This document shows positions 44,770 through 58,500 of a stretch of 64,000 bases of DNA, in pieces. Every line of letters begins with the position of its first letter. Position 1 is the first letter of the stretch. The stretch is from Lineus longissimus. Taxonomy: Eukaryota > Nemertea > Pilidiophora > Heteronemertea > Lineidae. A program made the translations under genes and the position numbers. The stretch lies in contig NC_088322.1 in the NCBI RefSeq assembly GCF_910592395.1, forward strand, positions 11,031,431-11,095,430, given 5' to 3'. The notes beneath the pieces are model-generated. The model saw nothing but the letters and a program-made list of their open reading frames with translations, did not search any database and was not told where the DNA came from.

Positions 44770-45433
44770 TCATCTTGTCAAAATTAATTCCATGTGCAGT
44801 CTGATAACTAAATAACTAGTTTTAGCGCAATGTTGGCGTGATGGAGGGCCAAAGTATTCGATGATACCGCTGTTTCCAAAGGAGGTTTGCTTGGCGACCA
44901 TTGTAGTATCATGGGAAAATCCAACAGGGGAATACGCGAGATAACCAAATTGACAAATCGAGGAAAACCCGCGAATTAAACAATTGTTATCAACTCGGAA
45001 CAATCTTCGCCCAATCCAAACCCTATGCTGGACATCATTTTGAAATGATAGAGCAAGATCATGAAGATTGTGTGGTCTTCCACGATATTCGAGAAGACAA
45101 GATAAATTGATGATCCATTTCACTAGAGGCTGTTTCAGGGTTTGAAATAAGAACCGCGAATGGTAAATTAATTTGTGTCAAATTAAAGGCTTCCTGATAG
45201 AAATCTGAGACATTTTAGATTCCGATAGCGAAGTGGTTTTGGTTTCATTTGACAAATGTTTGAAGGACGCGTACCGACCGAACTCCAATTCCCATGAAAC
45301 CCTCGATATTTGTCATAAAAAAATCAGCGTTATCGTCCGTTGACGCGTGCACATTTTCATTCCACAAATAAAAACGATCCCCAATCAAATGAAAATAAAT
45401 CAAGCAAAGTAAAGTGCTCAAAAAATCCTTCAT
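44770..45433 (-). CDS. Possible two-exon secreted protein (172 aa)
   Basis: Exon 1 (45433-45275) starts in good context (AAAATGA) with a hydrophobic N terminus typical of a signal peptide (MKDFLSTLLCLIYFHLIGD) and ends at donor TCG|GTACGC in phase 0. Exon 2 (45129-44770) begins after an acceptor (CCTGAAACAG) in phase 0 and stays open for 119 codons to a stop. It includes RPHNLHDLALSFQNDVQHRV and SFGNSGIIEYFGPP. The intron would be 145 bp with a mediocre pyrimidine tract. Exon 1 may equally join exons outside this pair. Family not recognised. Confidence 0.28.
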
Positions 45434-46182
45434 TTTCTTTCAAGAAATGCGATGAATTCAAGATTGAATTGGCGCTTTTTCGAAATCGATGAATTGTCAA
45501 AATGTTCAACAAAACGATCCATTAGCGATGTACATGTAATGAACCAGAAAATTAGCCCCATAAAGTTTGTAACAGCCAGGGAGGGTGTACTTTCTAATTA
45601 TTCTAACCAACTCAGAAATTAGCATTGGGAAGCACTATCGGTTACATAAGTCACGTGTCATTTAAGCCGCCACTTGGTTAATTGTTAAAAGAAATATAAA
45701 ATATTCGGAAGTGCTCTGTCGTCATATAAAAGGTCCAATTACTTAATTGGGCGCTCCATTACCTAATCCTGACCTTTTTAGTTCTTTTACATATCTCAAT
45801 TTCCTGTTCAAGATAATGCAATGATATTTTTTATTTCTCAGCAATTATCCCCACGAACTATAAACGTAATCAAGCGTGCGTTCGAACCTCATATCATGTA
45901 ACAGTGAAACCCAATCTGGTTAAGTACTTCACCAGTATTGCGTATATTCTGGGTTAAATTACACATAATCTAGTTGATTCTTCTTTATATTTCTGGCTGG
46001 TTAGTAACCAAGTAGTTATTTCCTGCGATTGTTTTTGATGGCGATATGGCCTATTCTTTCCTACCGTATGTTTAGTATTTAGTCATTCAGAGGTAGCGAA
46101 TGGCGCATATGTCGAAATCGCTGGTCCGATTTCCAACAAGTTTTAAAAGTGCGAACCTTTAAAAATATGTTATTGATAGTGC

Positions 46183-46252
46183 AGGCCATTGCCCAATGGT
46201 AGCACACCATGCTTATTGCATAAAGTATAATGTTTAAATCCTTAATCGTGAT
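46183..46252 (+). mobile_element. Decayed tRNA-like element
   Basis: GGCCATTGCCCAATGGTAGC resembles an A box and D loop, and about 35 bases later ATGTTTAAATCC resembles a mutated B box. The arms no longer pair well. Most likely an old tRNA-derived SINE head. Confidence 0.35.
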
Positions 46253-48199
46253 TTGTTGAACCGGGAATGACTTAGATTAGATTTCTTCTTGGAACGAGTT
46301 TACAATCCCCGATCACACCCCAAAAAAAGGTCATCGGTTGACAAACCAAGCACCACTGTTCAATGGATTTATAGTTGAATGCGATCAAACTACGTCATTT
46401 CCGATCGGGGATTCTAAAGTTTAGCCTTCTTGTTTTCTTCTCAGCTACAAGTTCATGCACTTTGTCCTGAAAACAGTCAACTTCCACATGCCCCTATCAT
46501 GTCCATAATATCCTATGAACCCTTTGGCATCCATAAAACACATAACTCTCCCCACGCAAGGGACCAAAGTTCACCATAAGGGTCACAAGTTGTGATGACA
46601 TCTTCTTTAGATGTTATACTTTATGTGATCGGCCATTGTTTTCCAGTTGTTCAATATTCAGAGCGGTTTGCTGAGATTTTGGAGTCTATTTGTTCAGGGA
46701 ACATAACCTGGGGCATCCTTATTGAGATAAAGCAGACCCACGGCGTTGCCTGCAAAGCTGACAGGCCTACACAGACGCAGGTGGAAGGATTGTCGTAACA
46801 TATCATCAATTTCATACAAACAATGACACTGTGTACGTTGATGATGTTCGAAAGGATTGTCTAGCATATCGTTTCATGTCAAATGTAAACTCTGTGCTTC
46901 TTTATGTTGATCTGCTTCACACACTGTTCTATCACTATCATCTCATCAAAAAATGCATGGTGCATTTTTCAACATAAGCTGAACTGTAATTCATGTGAAG
47001 AAATCATCTGGAACTTTACTTAAGGAACTAGCAGTTGCGACGGTTAAGATTTAGATTATTTGATTTCTAAATTAGCATTTTATGATTAATGTGCAACCCC
47101 AGGGGTAAAGGAAGGAAGTTCGGGGCTGAGACGCACGGAAAGGGGTGGTTACGTTTTCTCCCATTTCCCATTCTGTATACGCGATAAGCCAAGTGGACAG
47201 GCCTGACGCGGGGGGGACGACCCGAGGCAGCAACCGGTCAATTTATTGACCATTTATACAGATAGGAATGGGCTGTGGCGGATGGCCCGAAAACGACCCG
47301 ATGTATTTTTATTGATCGTGCGTTGATGTTGTTGGAGCGGCGAATTACAAATCCAACGTTATGTTCATCCTGATAATGAAAATACTGTGGCTGCAACTAA
47401 CTTTGTTCGGCTGCGTCCACAGCAAACATGCTGTGTGCATAGCCACTTCGAATTCAAAAACACCACTTCAGTTTTGAAAATTACGTATGTTCTGACATTG
47501 TTATTCATAACCACGTATACTGAATGGTGTATTTTCCATTAATGACAATAGCGCGCGCGTATTTTAATGATTGTCAAGCGAAATTTGACAAAGGAAGTAA
47601 TTTTTCCGAGGCACGTTCTTCAAAACAGACGCTATTTAAGCGAAATTGCCTACCCGCGTCCTACATGCTTATTTGCCGGTAACCGACCAAAATATCAAAA
47701 TAAATCAAAAAAGATGCTGGTAGCTATTTGGTGATCATAATCACTTTTTAACGCCCAACAAAAAGAAAGAAAAGAATGCAAGTTAGGAATTTAAATGATT
47801 TTGATAAATTATTGACGCCTGCTATCAAGGTCGAATTTCGCCCAAAGAAGCGAGAACAAATATCTTTTGCTTTTGTCATTTTTAACGAGACAAGTTTTAG
47901 ATACTCAAGTGCTAAAATGGAAATATAACTGGTGAATATTATTTTGCTGCATGTTGGTAGAAACTCCAAGGTTGGATAACAAAATCTTGTGATAATGATC
48001 GATTTTATTTACCTGACGAACGGTTTTATATTGATAGTTCTCCTGGATTTTTAGAAGATTTCAAATTGGTTCTGTACATAGCATAAATACATGTAAAGAT
48101 TTTGTTATGAAGTAGGCCATCACCACGACATGGGAAATGACTTCACGTTTCCCGCTAATGCACAGCTCCGATCCGGATTTTGAAATATCGTTGTGTGGG

Positions 48200-48320
48200 T
48201 AGGCCTACTCCTCGCCGGTTCAGCGGAATCGAAGTTTAGCATCAGACGACGTAATTCGCCGCTAAGAGTCGAAGTCGGAGCGGGAGTCGTATATGATGCA
48301 CAGCCTCTGTATGAGTGAAC
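48200..48320 (-). repeat. Dispersed repeat copy (pair with 350-440)
   Basis: Reverse complement contains ATACGACTCCCGCTCCGACT followed by GC-rich sequence, matching 350-440. The minus-strand frame here (48120-48374) is produced by the repeat. Confidence 0.55.
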
Positions 48321-51300
48321 CAGCACCATATTACACATTTTCAGTGATGTGTTGAATTGTTGCATTTGGTTCACGATCTAAAACTATAACCATGGGACTA
48401 AACCATTGCCAGGGAAACAAAAATACCCAATCAGTGATGATTAATTCAGAAATAATAACTATAATTTTCATATCACTGCACTCGGTCGAGAGGGAATGTC
48501 AGGTAATGCATTTTGGGATGTGTAATTCATCATCCGGTGATGGCACTGCTTTACAATCGTTTCATTGTTGTTATATTTTGCGGCGTTTGTCGCAATGAAC
48601 AAATAAAACCAAGTGTATAACAGTGCCGGAACAATAAGCTATTTTATTACCTTTTTATCTTTAAATCTCAATTTGGCAAACATCTTCTCGAAACCGTTCG
48701 AGTTTAATCGAGTTCAGTTTTATTCCCTAATGGTTACACGCGAACAGATTTTCCATTTATCTGAACACAGGTGACAGAATCTACAAAATTACCTATAATA
48801 ATGGTTGACTGAAGTAATTGCAGAGACCTGATGAGAGTCTGTTGGTAGTTGGCTGCATATTGAAAAGGCCGACGACATGTTTGGGCTTATACTATGTACT
48901 GCTTTTGATATAAACATGTATTAGCCTGGCTGTGTCTCGTACTGGCTGTCATAATATAAGGGAGGTTTCGCAACCCGTACGAAAAGCTTCGAACAACAAA
49001 GTAAATTGTGCGAAGTATGATATTGAACTTTATTGACGACTCTTTTCGAAAGTTTTCCCGATTCCGCGTACAAATTAGTACAGAAGATGATTTACGAGTG
49101 TCGCGTAAATGAATTAGCACATGGTTTGATGACACGGCAGGCCTTGGTCATTCGTAGGTGTTGCGAAACCTGCTTAATTATTAGTTGGTGGCGAAACTCG
49201 AAAAGGAGGCGAGCATCCACTGCAGTTATGTAGGGGCCCCGCAACCGGTTTGGGTGGATGCAAAATCTCTAACCCCGTTTTCTTCTTACTATCTTCAGAG
49301 CACATTCGACGCTAGTCTTCATCTCGTCCGGCACACACGTCTTACAAAAAGATAGGCAGTGCAAGTGCCCCACCTCTATTTTGTCTTTTGCTTCCACGTG
49401 ACATCAACAAAAGACTCATGTTTACCGTTACATGTCACATGGATGAGTCGGAGGGATTTTAACTTTCCCCTCTCATCTGTTGGCCCAACCCGGCCAATTA
49501 TATATTTCAATGAAAGCATATCCGAAAGTGTTTTTCTTCTTCTGGTTTTTTTTATGTCGTGAGGCAAACATAAAGTTTAAATATGAGAAGCGCATGCCCG
49601 TCTTCAGCACCCCGTGACAACTGAACTGTGAAGAGCAACCCCCAGGTGCGGTACGTATACCCTGCGTCTAATATTCAAAAGCAGACGTGATCACGGGGCT
49701 GATCATGTCTGCTATCTGCCCTCTCCTACTTAAAAAGGGCTGGACTATCAAAACATTGAATAGCATCCATTCGTCACAGATGTTTAGTTTCTTATAAGGT
49801 TGGTTGGAAATGGCATGGAGGGAGATGTTATAACCTTCCCCTTTCTGTTGCCTTATCACAAAAGATTACATAATTCAAAGATAGCCAATCCAAGGTTTAC
49901 TTTTTTGACTCTTTCATGCGACGAGGTAAAAAGCTTGCGAGAAGGGTGCGAGATTTTGCAGGTTTTTAGTATCGCAGGGGTTACCACAAGTTCATATCAA
50001 GAAGACACGATCGAAACCTGCTGACATATTTTCTGCTCCTCTGCCGGATCTTGAGAAGCCGTAAAGGTTTGGAAGGAATTCGTGACAACAGATCCAAGCC
50101 AAAAACATAGGAGCGGGTGAAACCTGCCTAGATGTGATGAACAGATTCCAGACTGAGTTTCTGTGGTTGGGCTGAAATTTGATACAACCGAGATGAAAAA
50201 GTGTATGACTAAAAGGTGCTGCCGTGATGCGGCCATTCCTTGATGCGTGTAATAGGTCGGTTGTCGCGGATTAGCAAAATTAGTTGTGCGCTTCTTGATT
50301 AAATGATATTTGCCTTTAACATTTGCCGACAACTCACATTTCTTTGAGAACACGTTGCATCTCCATCCCTTTGGTGTTGCATTCGAAACGCTACGATGGT
50401 TCTAACGTCAAAGATACCAACTACTAGGTCAAATATTGATAGAAAAGATGTTGCATCATATGACTTCGTTTTTCATGCAGATTTCGGAAGATTTTTAGCA
50501 CGACTGAGAACAAAAGAGTTGTCTGCCCCCTTCCCCCTACCAAAAAGCTAGCTATGGAGATTCCGACTTATCTACGGCCGAAAAACGGAGCCAGAGGCCA
50601 ACAATCATGGTTGGCGCAACAAACCCCTCATGAGATGAGAAAATGAGCCCAACACTCTCTCTCTAGAAGTTGATGCAATACACTCCTTCAGAAGATCTCC
50701 CGCCGAGGTCATACACTCACCAACACCCGCCCGACAGGCCTCCGTCAGCGCAACACGCCTCTTTCAGGCCCCTAGAGCTCTCCTTCCGCTTGAGTACCCC
50801 AGCAAAGCTAATCCGTGATGACATCACGCCAAAGGAGGCCCATATCGTTTGCTCGTCTTGGCCTAAATTTGGAAGGAAATATCAGAGGCGATTCAGTTAG
50901 ATGAAATGGAGATCTCTGCTTCATTTCAAAGATACCCCGTGCCTTGAGCTGAACAGGACATCTGGTTAAACTAGGGAAGGGAATCTTACTAATTGTCAGG
51001 GGAAGAATCGCGTTATCACAGCAAGGTCGGAGTTGGAAATGAAAATGCTTAGGTTCAGGGATGACGTTCAGGACTACTTTAATGGAGGAATTGCATGATC
51101 AACGCTAATTTAGCTCCTCGTGTCTCTGTGCCTATGTCAACTCGTCCTTATTGTCAACTTCCTTCCAAAGAGCTGTTGTCAAAATGGATTTTTTGGTAAT
51201 TCAGGCGTCAGATGTTAAAAAAGCAAAACGTACGATACCAAAAATGGCCCTCTGCCAAAAAAAACTCTGGTAAGGAAATCCAAACTCGAAGCACCTGTGA

Positions 51301-52224
51301 ACAACTTCAAAGAACACTTCGCCGTTTCTTTAAAAACTCGCCTAACTTGTTAAACAATTAGATGAAGTTTGAAACTATGGAATGCAGTAAACCAATCTGT
51401 ATAATTGCTCCTCCTAGCTTGTAATTCGTTTATTTAATAATCGGACTAATTTTCCTTTCTACTGTGTCGTTATGGCGTATTATGCAGTGTTAAGTTTCAA
51501 TAATTATCATCATTAAGTCCCCATCTAGCAAAAGACATTTGGGGTTCGGTTCGATGACGCCTTAGGATACGGGATATGGGGACAAAGGCAGGGAGTTATT
51601 CGTTTCTAACATCAGAACTAAGCGTTATCGAGAGGATTATCACGGGTGCATTAAGCACACAGAACCCAGACCCCTTTTCTGAGGTTTTCTATAAAACCCT
51701 TATTGGATTCACAGAGTATACCTAGCGATTTGCTATATAGCCGTGTCTTTTTAGACAACCCCTTAACAAGATAGCACTTCTCGCTCAGTTAAAAGCCGTC
51801 AGGATTTTATTGCAAAACCAAACAGGGGTTCCATTTTATCATGTACCTGTTAATTACCCATGGAAAACCTATTTTCTAAGAGGGCATGCAGCTATTCTTT
51901 TATTGTCTTGTCACATGAATAACTCTTGTAAAATACATTTTCCCGAAATTTCGTTCGCACTGTCATTGTATGTTTATGACCCCATTCTGCCTAAAATCAT
52001 ACAAACCGAGTCCTTAAATCATTTCATTGTATTAAACAAGGCCTCTGCTTGACAATGATGAACTTTGGAACTGCACCGAGTCGCTATCTCCGCCTGGCAA
52101 ATCATCAAAGGGAAGCGACTTCTGGCAAAAAAAGGTACTGGAGGTACATGCACTAGCAAAAGATACTTATATTTGTTAAAGACATATATGGAGCTGTCGA
52201 CAACTTACCCTTATGTAACTTTCA

Positions 52225-52548
52225 TTGATGGAAATTTATATATGTAAGTACAATGTAGTTACCCGGCTTCACTTCAAGACTGCCACAAACTTGACGCTGG
52301 AAGCAATTCTATATCTATATAATTTTCTGCCATCCATCTCCACGAACACGCTTTACTTAAAGCCGCGACAAACAGCACACTACGACAGCCGTGTACATTT
52401 CGAGGTACCTTTTTCCGGGCGGAATCCGTATACCCGTGGCTTCCTCAAGATCGTATCGCAGAGACCATGGGCAGGAAGGCCGAGAAAGGGTGTTGTCAAA
52501 ATTGAAATTCAAACTCAATCAAACATGACGTTGGCAAGCTTCCGATAA
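52225..52548 (+). CDS. Unassigned 107-codon frame
   Basis: An open frame with plausible protein composition, especially its second half (YDSRVHFEVPFSGRNPYTRG, then FLKIVSQRPW, then GVVKIEIQTQS). No homology recognised, no clear splice partners, and no upstream regulatory signal. It may be a remnant or chance. Confidence 0.18.
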   Translation: MMEIYICKYNVVTRLHFKTATNLTLEAILYLYNFLPSISTNTLYLKPRQTAHYDSRVHFEVPFSGRNPYTRGFLKIVSQRPWAGRPRKGVVKIEIQTQSNMTLASFR

Positions 52549-53050
52549 TTTCCGCCAAGTTTCTCCATCCGATCTCACACACCCTACAATTACTAAGAGA
52601 GGGGTATCATTTGTAACGGAGGGCCAGAAATCCCCCGGGTAAACGATTCGTATGGAAATAGCGCGCGGACACACAACCCTATGGCTGCGAAAGCGGAGAA
52701 TACAAGCCATATCATTAGTTCGGTTATAAATCTCAACATTGCAATTACTGAGCGTACACCCCGAAAGGTTGGACCTGAGTTTTTAGGGTTGTACGAAACG
52801 TCTGGAGAGACACGAGTCTGTTTCTCCATCCCCTAGACAATGGTTCCCGAGGTCAGTTACAGTGAAGGAAACTGATACGGTTGAGCCGGACGCGCGGGTA
52901 GAAAGCCTCGGCCTGTTTCTCGTTCGATTCTCCAGCTCAACCAGTCGTCTCCCTGGGGGTAGGGCTAAAACTGTCCGACAATTTTACTGGGTAATTTTCA
53001 TCGTTTGACAAAAACATCCTACCGACAAAGAATTATCGAACTCTCTCCAG

Positions 53051-55537
53051 TCGTTGATAGCAGGATTTTGTACAAGTTTGAAACAGGGACTGTCGCTGCA
53101 TGTTTCATCACGTTTCGCCTTCTTCTTCTTGGAACTACGTAACAATCGGAAATCAATTGCCAATTCTACTCTTCGAGAATATTCCGAGAACATATTTATA
53201 AGCGATGGATCAGGTAAGACATTTTTTCAGTACAACTTTCAATAATTGTCACAAAATTACTCTGCAGGCGTAAATTAGGTGCTGTCGTCACTATAATATT
53301 ACATATATATAGGCCGGCTTTTTCGCGAATTTTACTAGAAAATGCACTGCACACAGGATAGGCCTAAGATCGCTGAAAAAAGCAGCTGCTGTCAGCGCTT
53401 TTCTTCAAATAGCGAGTTCCTGGTCGTGCCTTTCTATCCGATTCTAGTAGAGTAACTATTCTCGATACTTCGGACTTTGAATTTTCAGATGATACAACAT
53501 TGAATTCAACTGCTGTATTTTTGGTGTGAAATGATTAAAAGTGTGAGTGCCATTTTTTCGAAAATTTGCACATACCATTTCACGCACGAGCAAAAACGAA
53601 CGCCTAACATCCATCAAAATAAACGTCCTTACATCTCGTTAAAATTTGAAATGATCTTATAATAACAAGACACAATGAACCGGCGAGTTATGATGAATGA
53701 AAATGTGTGTAATTGAATAATTTCACAATTTTAACAAATTAAAGATATCCAGTGAAACGTGGTTTTATCTGAGATCACATCAACGATGGAACGCCTCGGG
53801 GATGCAAGAGGCAGGACTTGCGGCTTCGAATATCGTATGGATCGAAATTACAAACTCTTTTGCGGTCGCAATGGTGCGGTGGACTTGGGTGGCACATTTT
53901 CCCAGTTTTCTGAATATACAGTAGTACTGTGGTACATTTTACCTTTAGACATATACTACAAGAGAGTCTCGAAAAGGGGGAAGCCCTTAGCTCTTGTTTT
54001 TTGTTTGCCTTTTTGTTCAAAATAGCGTTGAATTGAACCTGGTGTCAGTCTAATGGAACTGAAGGAGATGAACTCAAGTTAAAGGTAGTGCTTAGTTCGA
54101 GACGTGATTTGTTTTGAAAAACCAAGTCCTTGGCATATTAACGATTCTCTTTTCAGACCTTTTCTGCACTGAGGCTTCGTGATATTGGGAAAGGAATTGA
54201 TCTGCATTGGTAATCTAAAGAAATATATTCAATTTGACAAACAAAGTTAACCAATTAGTATCTCGGTTGGCTGCAAGCATGTTGGTCGGGTGGCAATGGC
54301 CGTTTCAGTTTGAGGACGGTACTGATAACTTTATTCACCATTATAATCATCAGTTCATCCGAAATACGGAGAAAACTGATTGTACACTTCTGATGATGAC
54401 GAGGCATCATTACTAAAACTAATGTCAATAACCTTCTTTCGCCTCATTAGTGAGAAATACAGCAACTGTCCTAATTTGATTAGCCTAATATAACCCCTGA
54501 GCTATCACGCCCCCAACCGTGAAAACACAAAACCATTCTGCCACGCCTGACATAAACAAAACTCTCTTTTAATTGAGACACGAAAGAGACAAGAAAACAA
54601 GTCAACTTAACACGTCCGACAATAGGAAATATTACATTTAATAGTTTGGATGGGGTTATTAATCGTGGAACACAGCAAGGTGTCCTTTAATGATGCCCTG
54701 GACGGTATCCCTTAAGCTTGATAGCGGGGAGGCCGTATGGTCGCAACCCTGGGCGGCACTGGAGGCATCATGAGCCGTACCCCGACAGATGGATCTAAAG
54801 GCAGACAGAGTCGGGTTATGCAATCAAACCCTCTTCTATTGTCCTTGATAGGCGGTTAAGACTCTCCCTTCCCCAATCCATTGCCGCCCAAACCAACGCC
54901 CCGAGTTATACCTACTAATTGTAAGTGGAGGCGAAATGAGTAAAATGGTCTCCGGCTCTGTGCAAAATAGAGTTGCGCACGCAACTCGTACTTCTTCTGG
55001 TACACATGTGCCTTTACTTGTCGATTCCTGGCGTCAGTTCTGTATTTTATGTGAATTATTGTTGCATCACCATTTACAAGAAGGAAATACGCCAAACGAA
55101 CTTTGAGATGGTGATATTTAGGCCATGTGACATCGGTGTATTGTTTTTAATTTCTTAGGATAGAAGGTTTCTTGGACACTATGTTATATCATGCGCTTTT
55201 AACCACTGCGGTATCGAAGGTCGCGAATCTCTTTTGAACCATACCTTAATATGTAAAACAATCAATAGTGAAGAACACTTTTCTCTCTGGAGGGGGTAGG
55301 TGTGGAAGACACAGGCTTGTGGAATTTTAACACTGTTGTTGTATGTTTTCTTCTACAGACTGGCCTTTAATAAACAAAAATTTTATACATTTCAAGAAAT
55401 CCACCCGACATGATTTCTGCAAACATGAAAAAAAACTCCTATATCACAAGTTCATGTCAGTCACTGTTAATACACCTGTATCCATCAATATGATAGATAC
55501 GGGCATCACATATCATATCATTACATGCTCCCTGTGA
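53051..55537 (+). CDS. Possible two-exon gene fragment, unknown product
   Basis: A candidate exon 53051-53213 (acceptor AACTCTCTCCAG, donor TCAG|GTAAGA, phase 0 to 1) reads through SLHVSSRFAFFFLELRNN and SIANSTLREYSENIFISDGS. A phase-1-compatible terminal exon at 55359-55537 (acceptor TTCTTCTACAG) reads DWPLINKNFIHFKKSTRHDF and ends in TGA. The phase match is encouraging but one in three by chance. No start exon was found and the family is unknown. The minus strand of 52984-53193 is also open. Confidence 0.2.
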
Positions 55538-58500
55538 TGACAATGATTCCGACCCTCATTGACTAACTCTAGTTATGATATTCTTTACCAAACCCTGCCC
55601 CTTGGGCATGCTGGGTGATATGACAAAGGTTAAGTAATAGGCAACAACACAGTTTGACTTCTGTTACCAGTCAACGTGTTTTTATAGTAACTGCTTTCGA
55701 CGGAAACATCATGGTTGAAAGCAACTGCAACTCCTGTAATCATGGGTAAATGTGTTCACTCTTAGATACAAAGGTCTTTTAAGTTTTGAAAAACGTTTAC
55801 TAGTTTTTCGAAAAACACAAATATGCACTCTGTAGAGGTTTTTCAGCGATGTTTAAAACTTTTGGAGGTGCGAGGCCGGAATTGTGTAACAGCCAAAAAC
55901 AAAAACGTATTCTGGAAGAGATTTGTAGGCGAGAAATGACTTCATACGACTTGATCTTAACCTTGGTCTACACCTGTTTTGGCTCTTACGTGAGGAAAAA
56001 ACCATCCCAGAATTCAAAGGTGCATTGTCTAGAGTGACCTCTAACGGCGCACCTACCAGCCATTCTCACGCGTACGTCTGGACTATAGCCCCTGGCTACG
56101 AGAACTTGACCCCTCCTCTCACCGAATGGTTCCACAGCGAAACAAAGCAAAATATATAGCGTCAGTTGTAATTATTTGTGAAAACGCACGGCAAGGTCTC
56201 TTTGTGAGAAAAGCTCGGCGGTAACAAAACGTTCATGATATTCCTGTTGACAATTTTAGAGCAATTATTTGAAAATAACATACTTCGAATACTAGGTCTC
56301 AGAGTGGGGATTATTCTGTATGAAAATTGCTGCAGCTTTGACAAAGGTAACTCGAGCCTGGCCAATTAGCCTCTGCTCCACCTTGGACATAATGATACCC
56401 TAGGCTCTCCGTCATGTGGAGCTAGCCTATAATTCTAAGCGATAGTTCACGAAACATCGCTTGGTTTCTAGAAAATAGCGACCTGTGGCTCGGGTGACAG
56501 GCAATACACGGAGCAGTGGAGATGTATTCTGTTGGTGAATCTGAATGAGTCGTGACTGGTGGTTGATTCAGAGATGAATTTAGAAAGCTGAGATCGTCTG
56601 ATGGGGAATCAGGAATCGAGTCTGTATTTTACAACAGCAGACACAAATGCGAATAAGACCGTGACAATACATCCTAACAACATTTACCGTCATAAAAATC
56701 CCAAAGGAACAAACATCGAAATTTGCCTCGGGTTTTCTATAACTTAGGTCGGCATTGTAAAAGTGGAACCGTACTGATGGGAGGTGGCGCGCACTGTAAA
56801 GCGTCACCGTACTGGGAGGTGGCGCCGTCTACTTCATAAACGAATCCGCAATTTTCATCTTTAAAGGTTTGCAATTAAACAGTATGATAACCTGGTGAGC
56901 GTTAGCTTCATTCTACCATAAATATATCAATATTTAGACTAGCTTTTAGCGGTTTTCGCATCTGAACTCTTCAAATTTACATATTTGCAATAAGGAGGAA
57001 CTTTTGTATTTGACATTTTCAATTACAAAGCATCTGCATGGAATAGGCCCAAGGAACCATTTCAAGTATGGAACACCTCATTCAGACCCATCTAAGTTAT
57101 TCACACAAAGGCGTGTTCCGCTTCATAACTCTGTATGCAGCATTTCAAATATTTCTACAAGTTCTCGTCAAGAGGTTCTTTACTGATATATTTGCTCAAT
57201 TATTATATTTTAATAGCCTCGGCCAACTTGGCGTTAAGGTCAGGCGTTCTATTTATGTTGGAAGAATCGCTACAATTTAAAATTGGATTCCTCAGTTGCT
57301 GTAAGTGTCTCAATTGGCGCGTTAAACTGGGACAAATGTTTCTGTCAATGTATCAAAGGAAATGGTTTCAGTGCGATTCTACTGCATGCTGCCAAATGCC
57401 CGTGCCTCTTGAATTTTGTGATCCATTCCTGCAAACAAAATGTTGACGATTTTTATTTTGGCGCATTACGAAATTTCTTTCAGGCTTTCTAATCAAATCT
57501 TTTTTCACGAGTTTTATTTTCGCGAATCTAGCTCATTCACGAAATCCCCGAATATATTACGCCCCCGAAAATTTGGTGGTTTACAGTATTTCTTAGATGG
57601 AAATAAGTGCATTTATATTATTTGCATTGTAATTATTTGTATGTGCTGGCTCACAATTTGATCGGAACACCATTATCGTATCTGCCATGGACCAATCATA
57701 GATTCTATATGCTGCCCTGGAATCCGACCAGAATACGTTCGTGTGCGTTTACTCGGCAGGCCAATCTGGACCTCGGTCCGGATCGATCAAGATCGGTTTG
57801 GTCCCGTGTAAACGGCCCGATAATGAATAATGACGACAGCTGATGAAAACGACGTTCGAGTCGGCCTCAAAGGCCAAGACATATTCTGAATCATTTATTG
57901 GAATTCCCGACCGCCTCTTTTTTGCAAAGCATACTCTAAAATAAGGTACCCGCATAGCCAATCAGTGTTCAATAGATTCCATTAATTCTAAATGTAAATA
58001 ACAGGTGGGTAAAGTTTTGGTCGTCCTTGATCTGTACTGCCAAAGAATAATAACAAACCATTCACTGACAGTGAAAATAGGCCCCTATGGAATACCAGAA
58101 TCTTGGCCTTAACACCGTTTCTGTAGCGAAAACGTGGCACAAGAGTGCACGTCATCTGAAAGTCCAGAAGGCTCCTTCGAAATTCAGAACTTGATTTGTG
58201 GTGGTCATTGTTGCTAGGACATGTATTCTGACGGGGACATCTAAGACTGCTACACCGGCCATATATATATAACGAGTACATGTAGAAAGACAGAAGCAGG
58301 CTGGCTGACAGATACTTGCTTGATCGGGCTACTACTCGTCAACAGAGGATCCTTTTCTTATATATCACATCCCCACCACAAAACACTTCCTCTCCCTAGT
58401 GTAATACTAGCAATCCTGAGATTCCGATCTTGTAGGGCGTTTTGTTCACACCTGTCTCAAAGCCCCGTAAGATAAAATTCTAACAATCCCACACCTCTAG

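Larger units (their letters stand above)
45434..52064. other. Gene-poor stretch
   Basis: No recognised gene. It holds a decayed tRNA-like element (46183-46252), the second copy of a dispersed repeat (48200-48320) and an 11-bp inverted pair (AATCCCCGATC near 46304, GATCGGGGATT near 46403). The open frames at 46592, 49033, 49800, 49997 and 51810 lack splice support or family resemblance. Confidence 0.35.
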
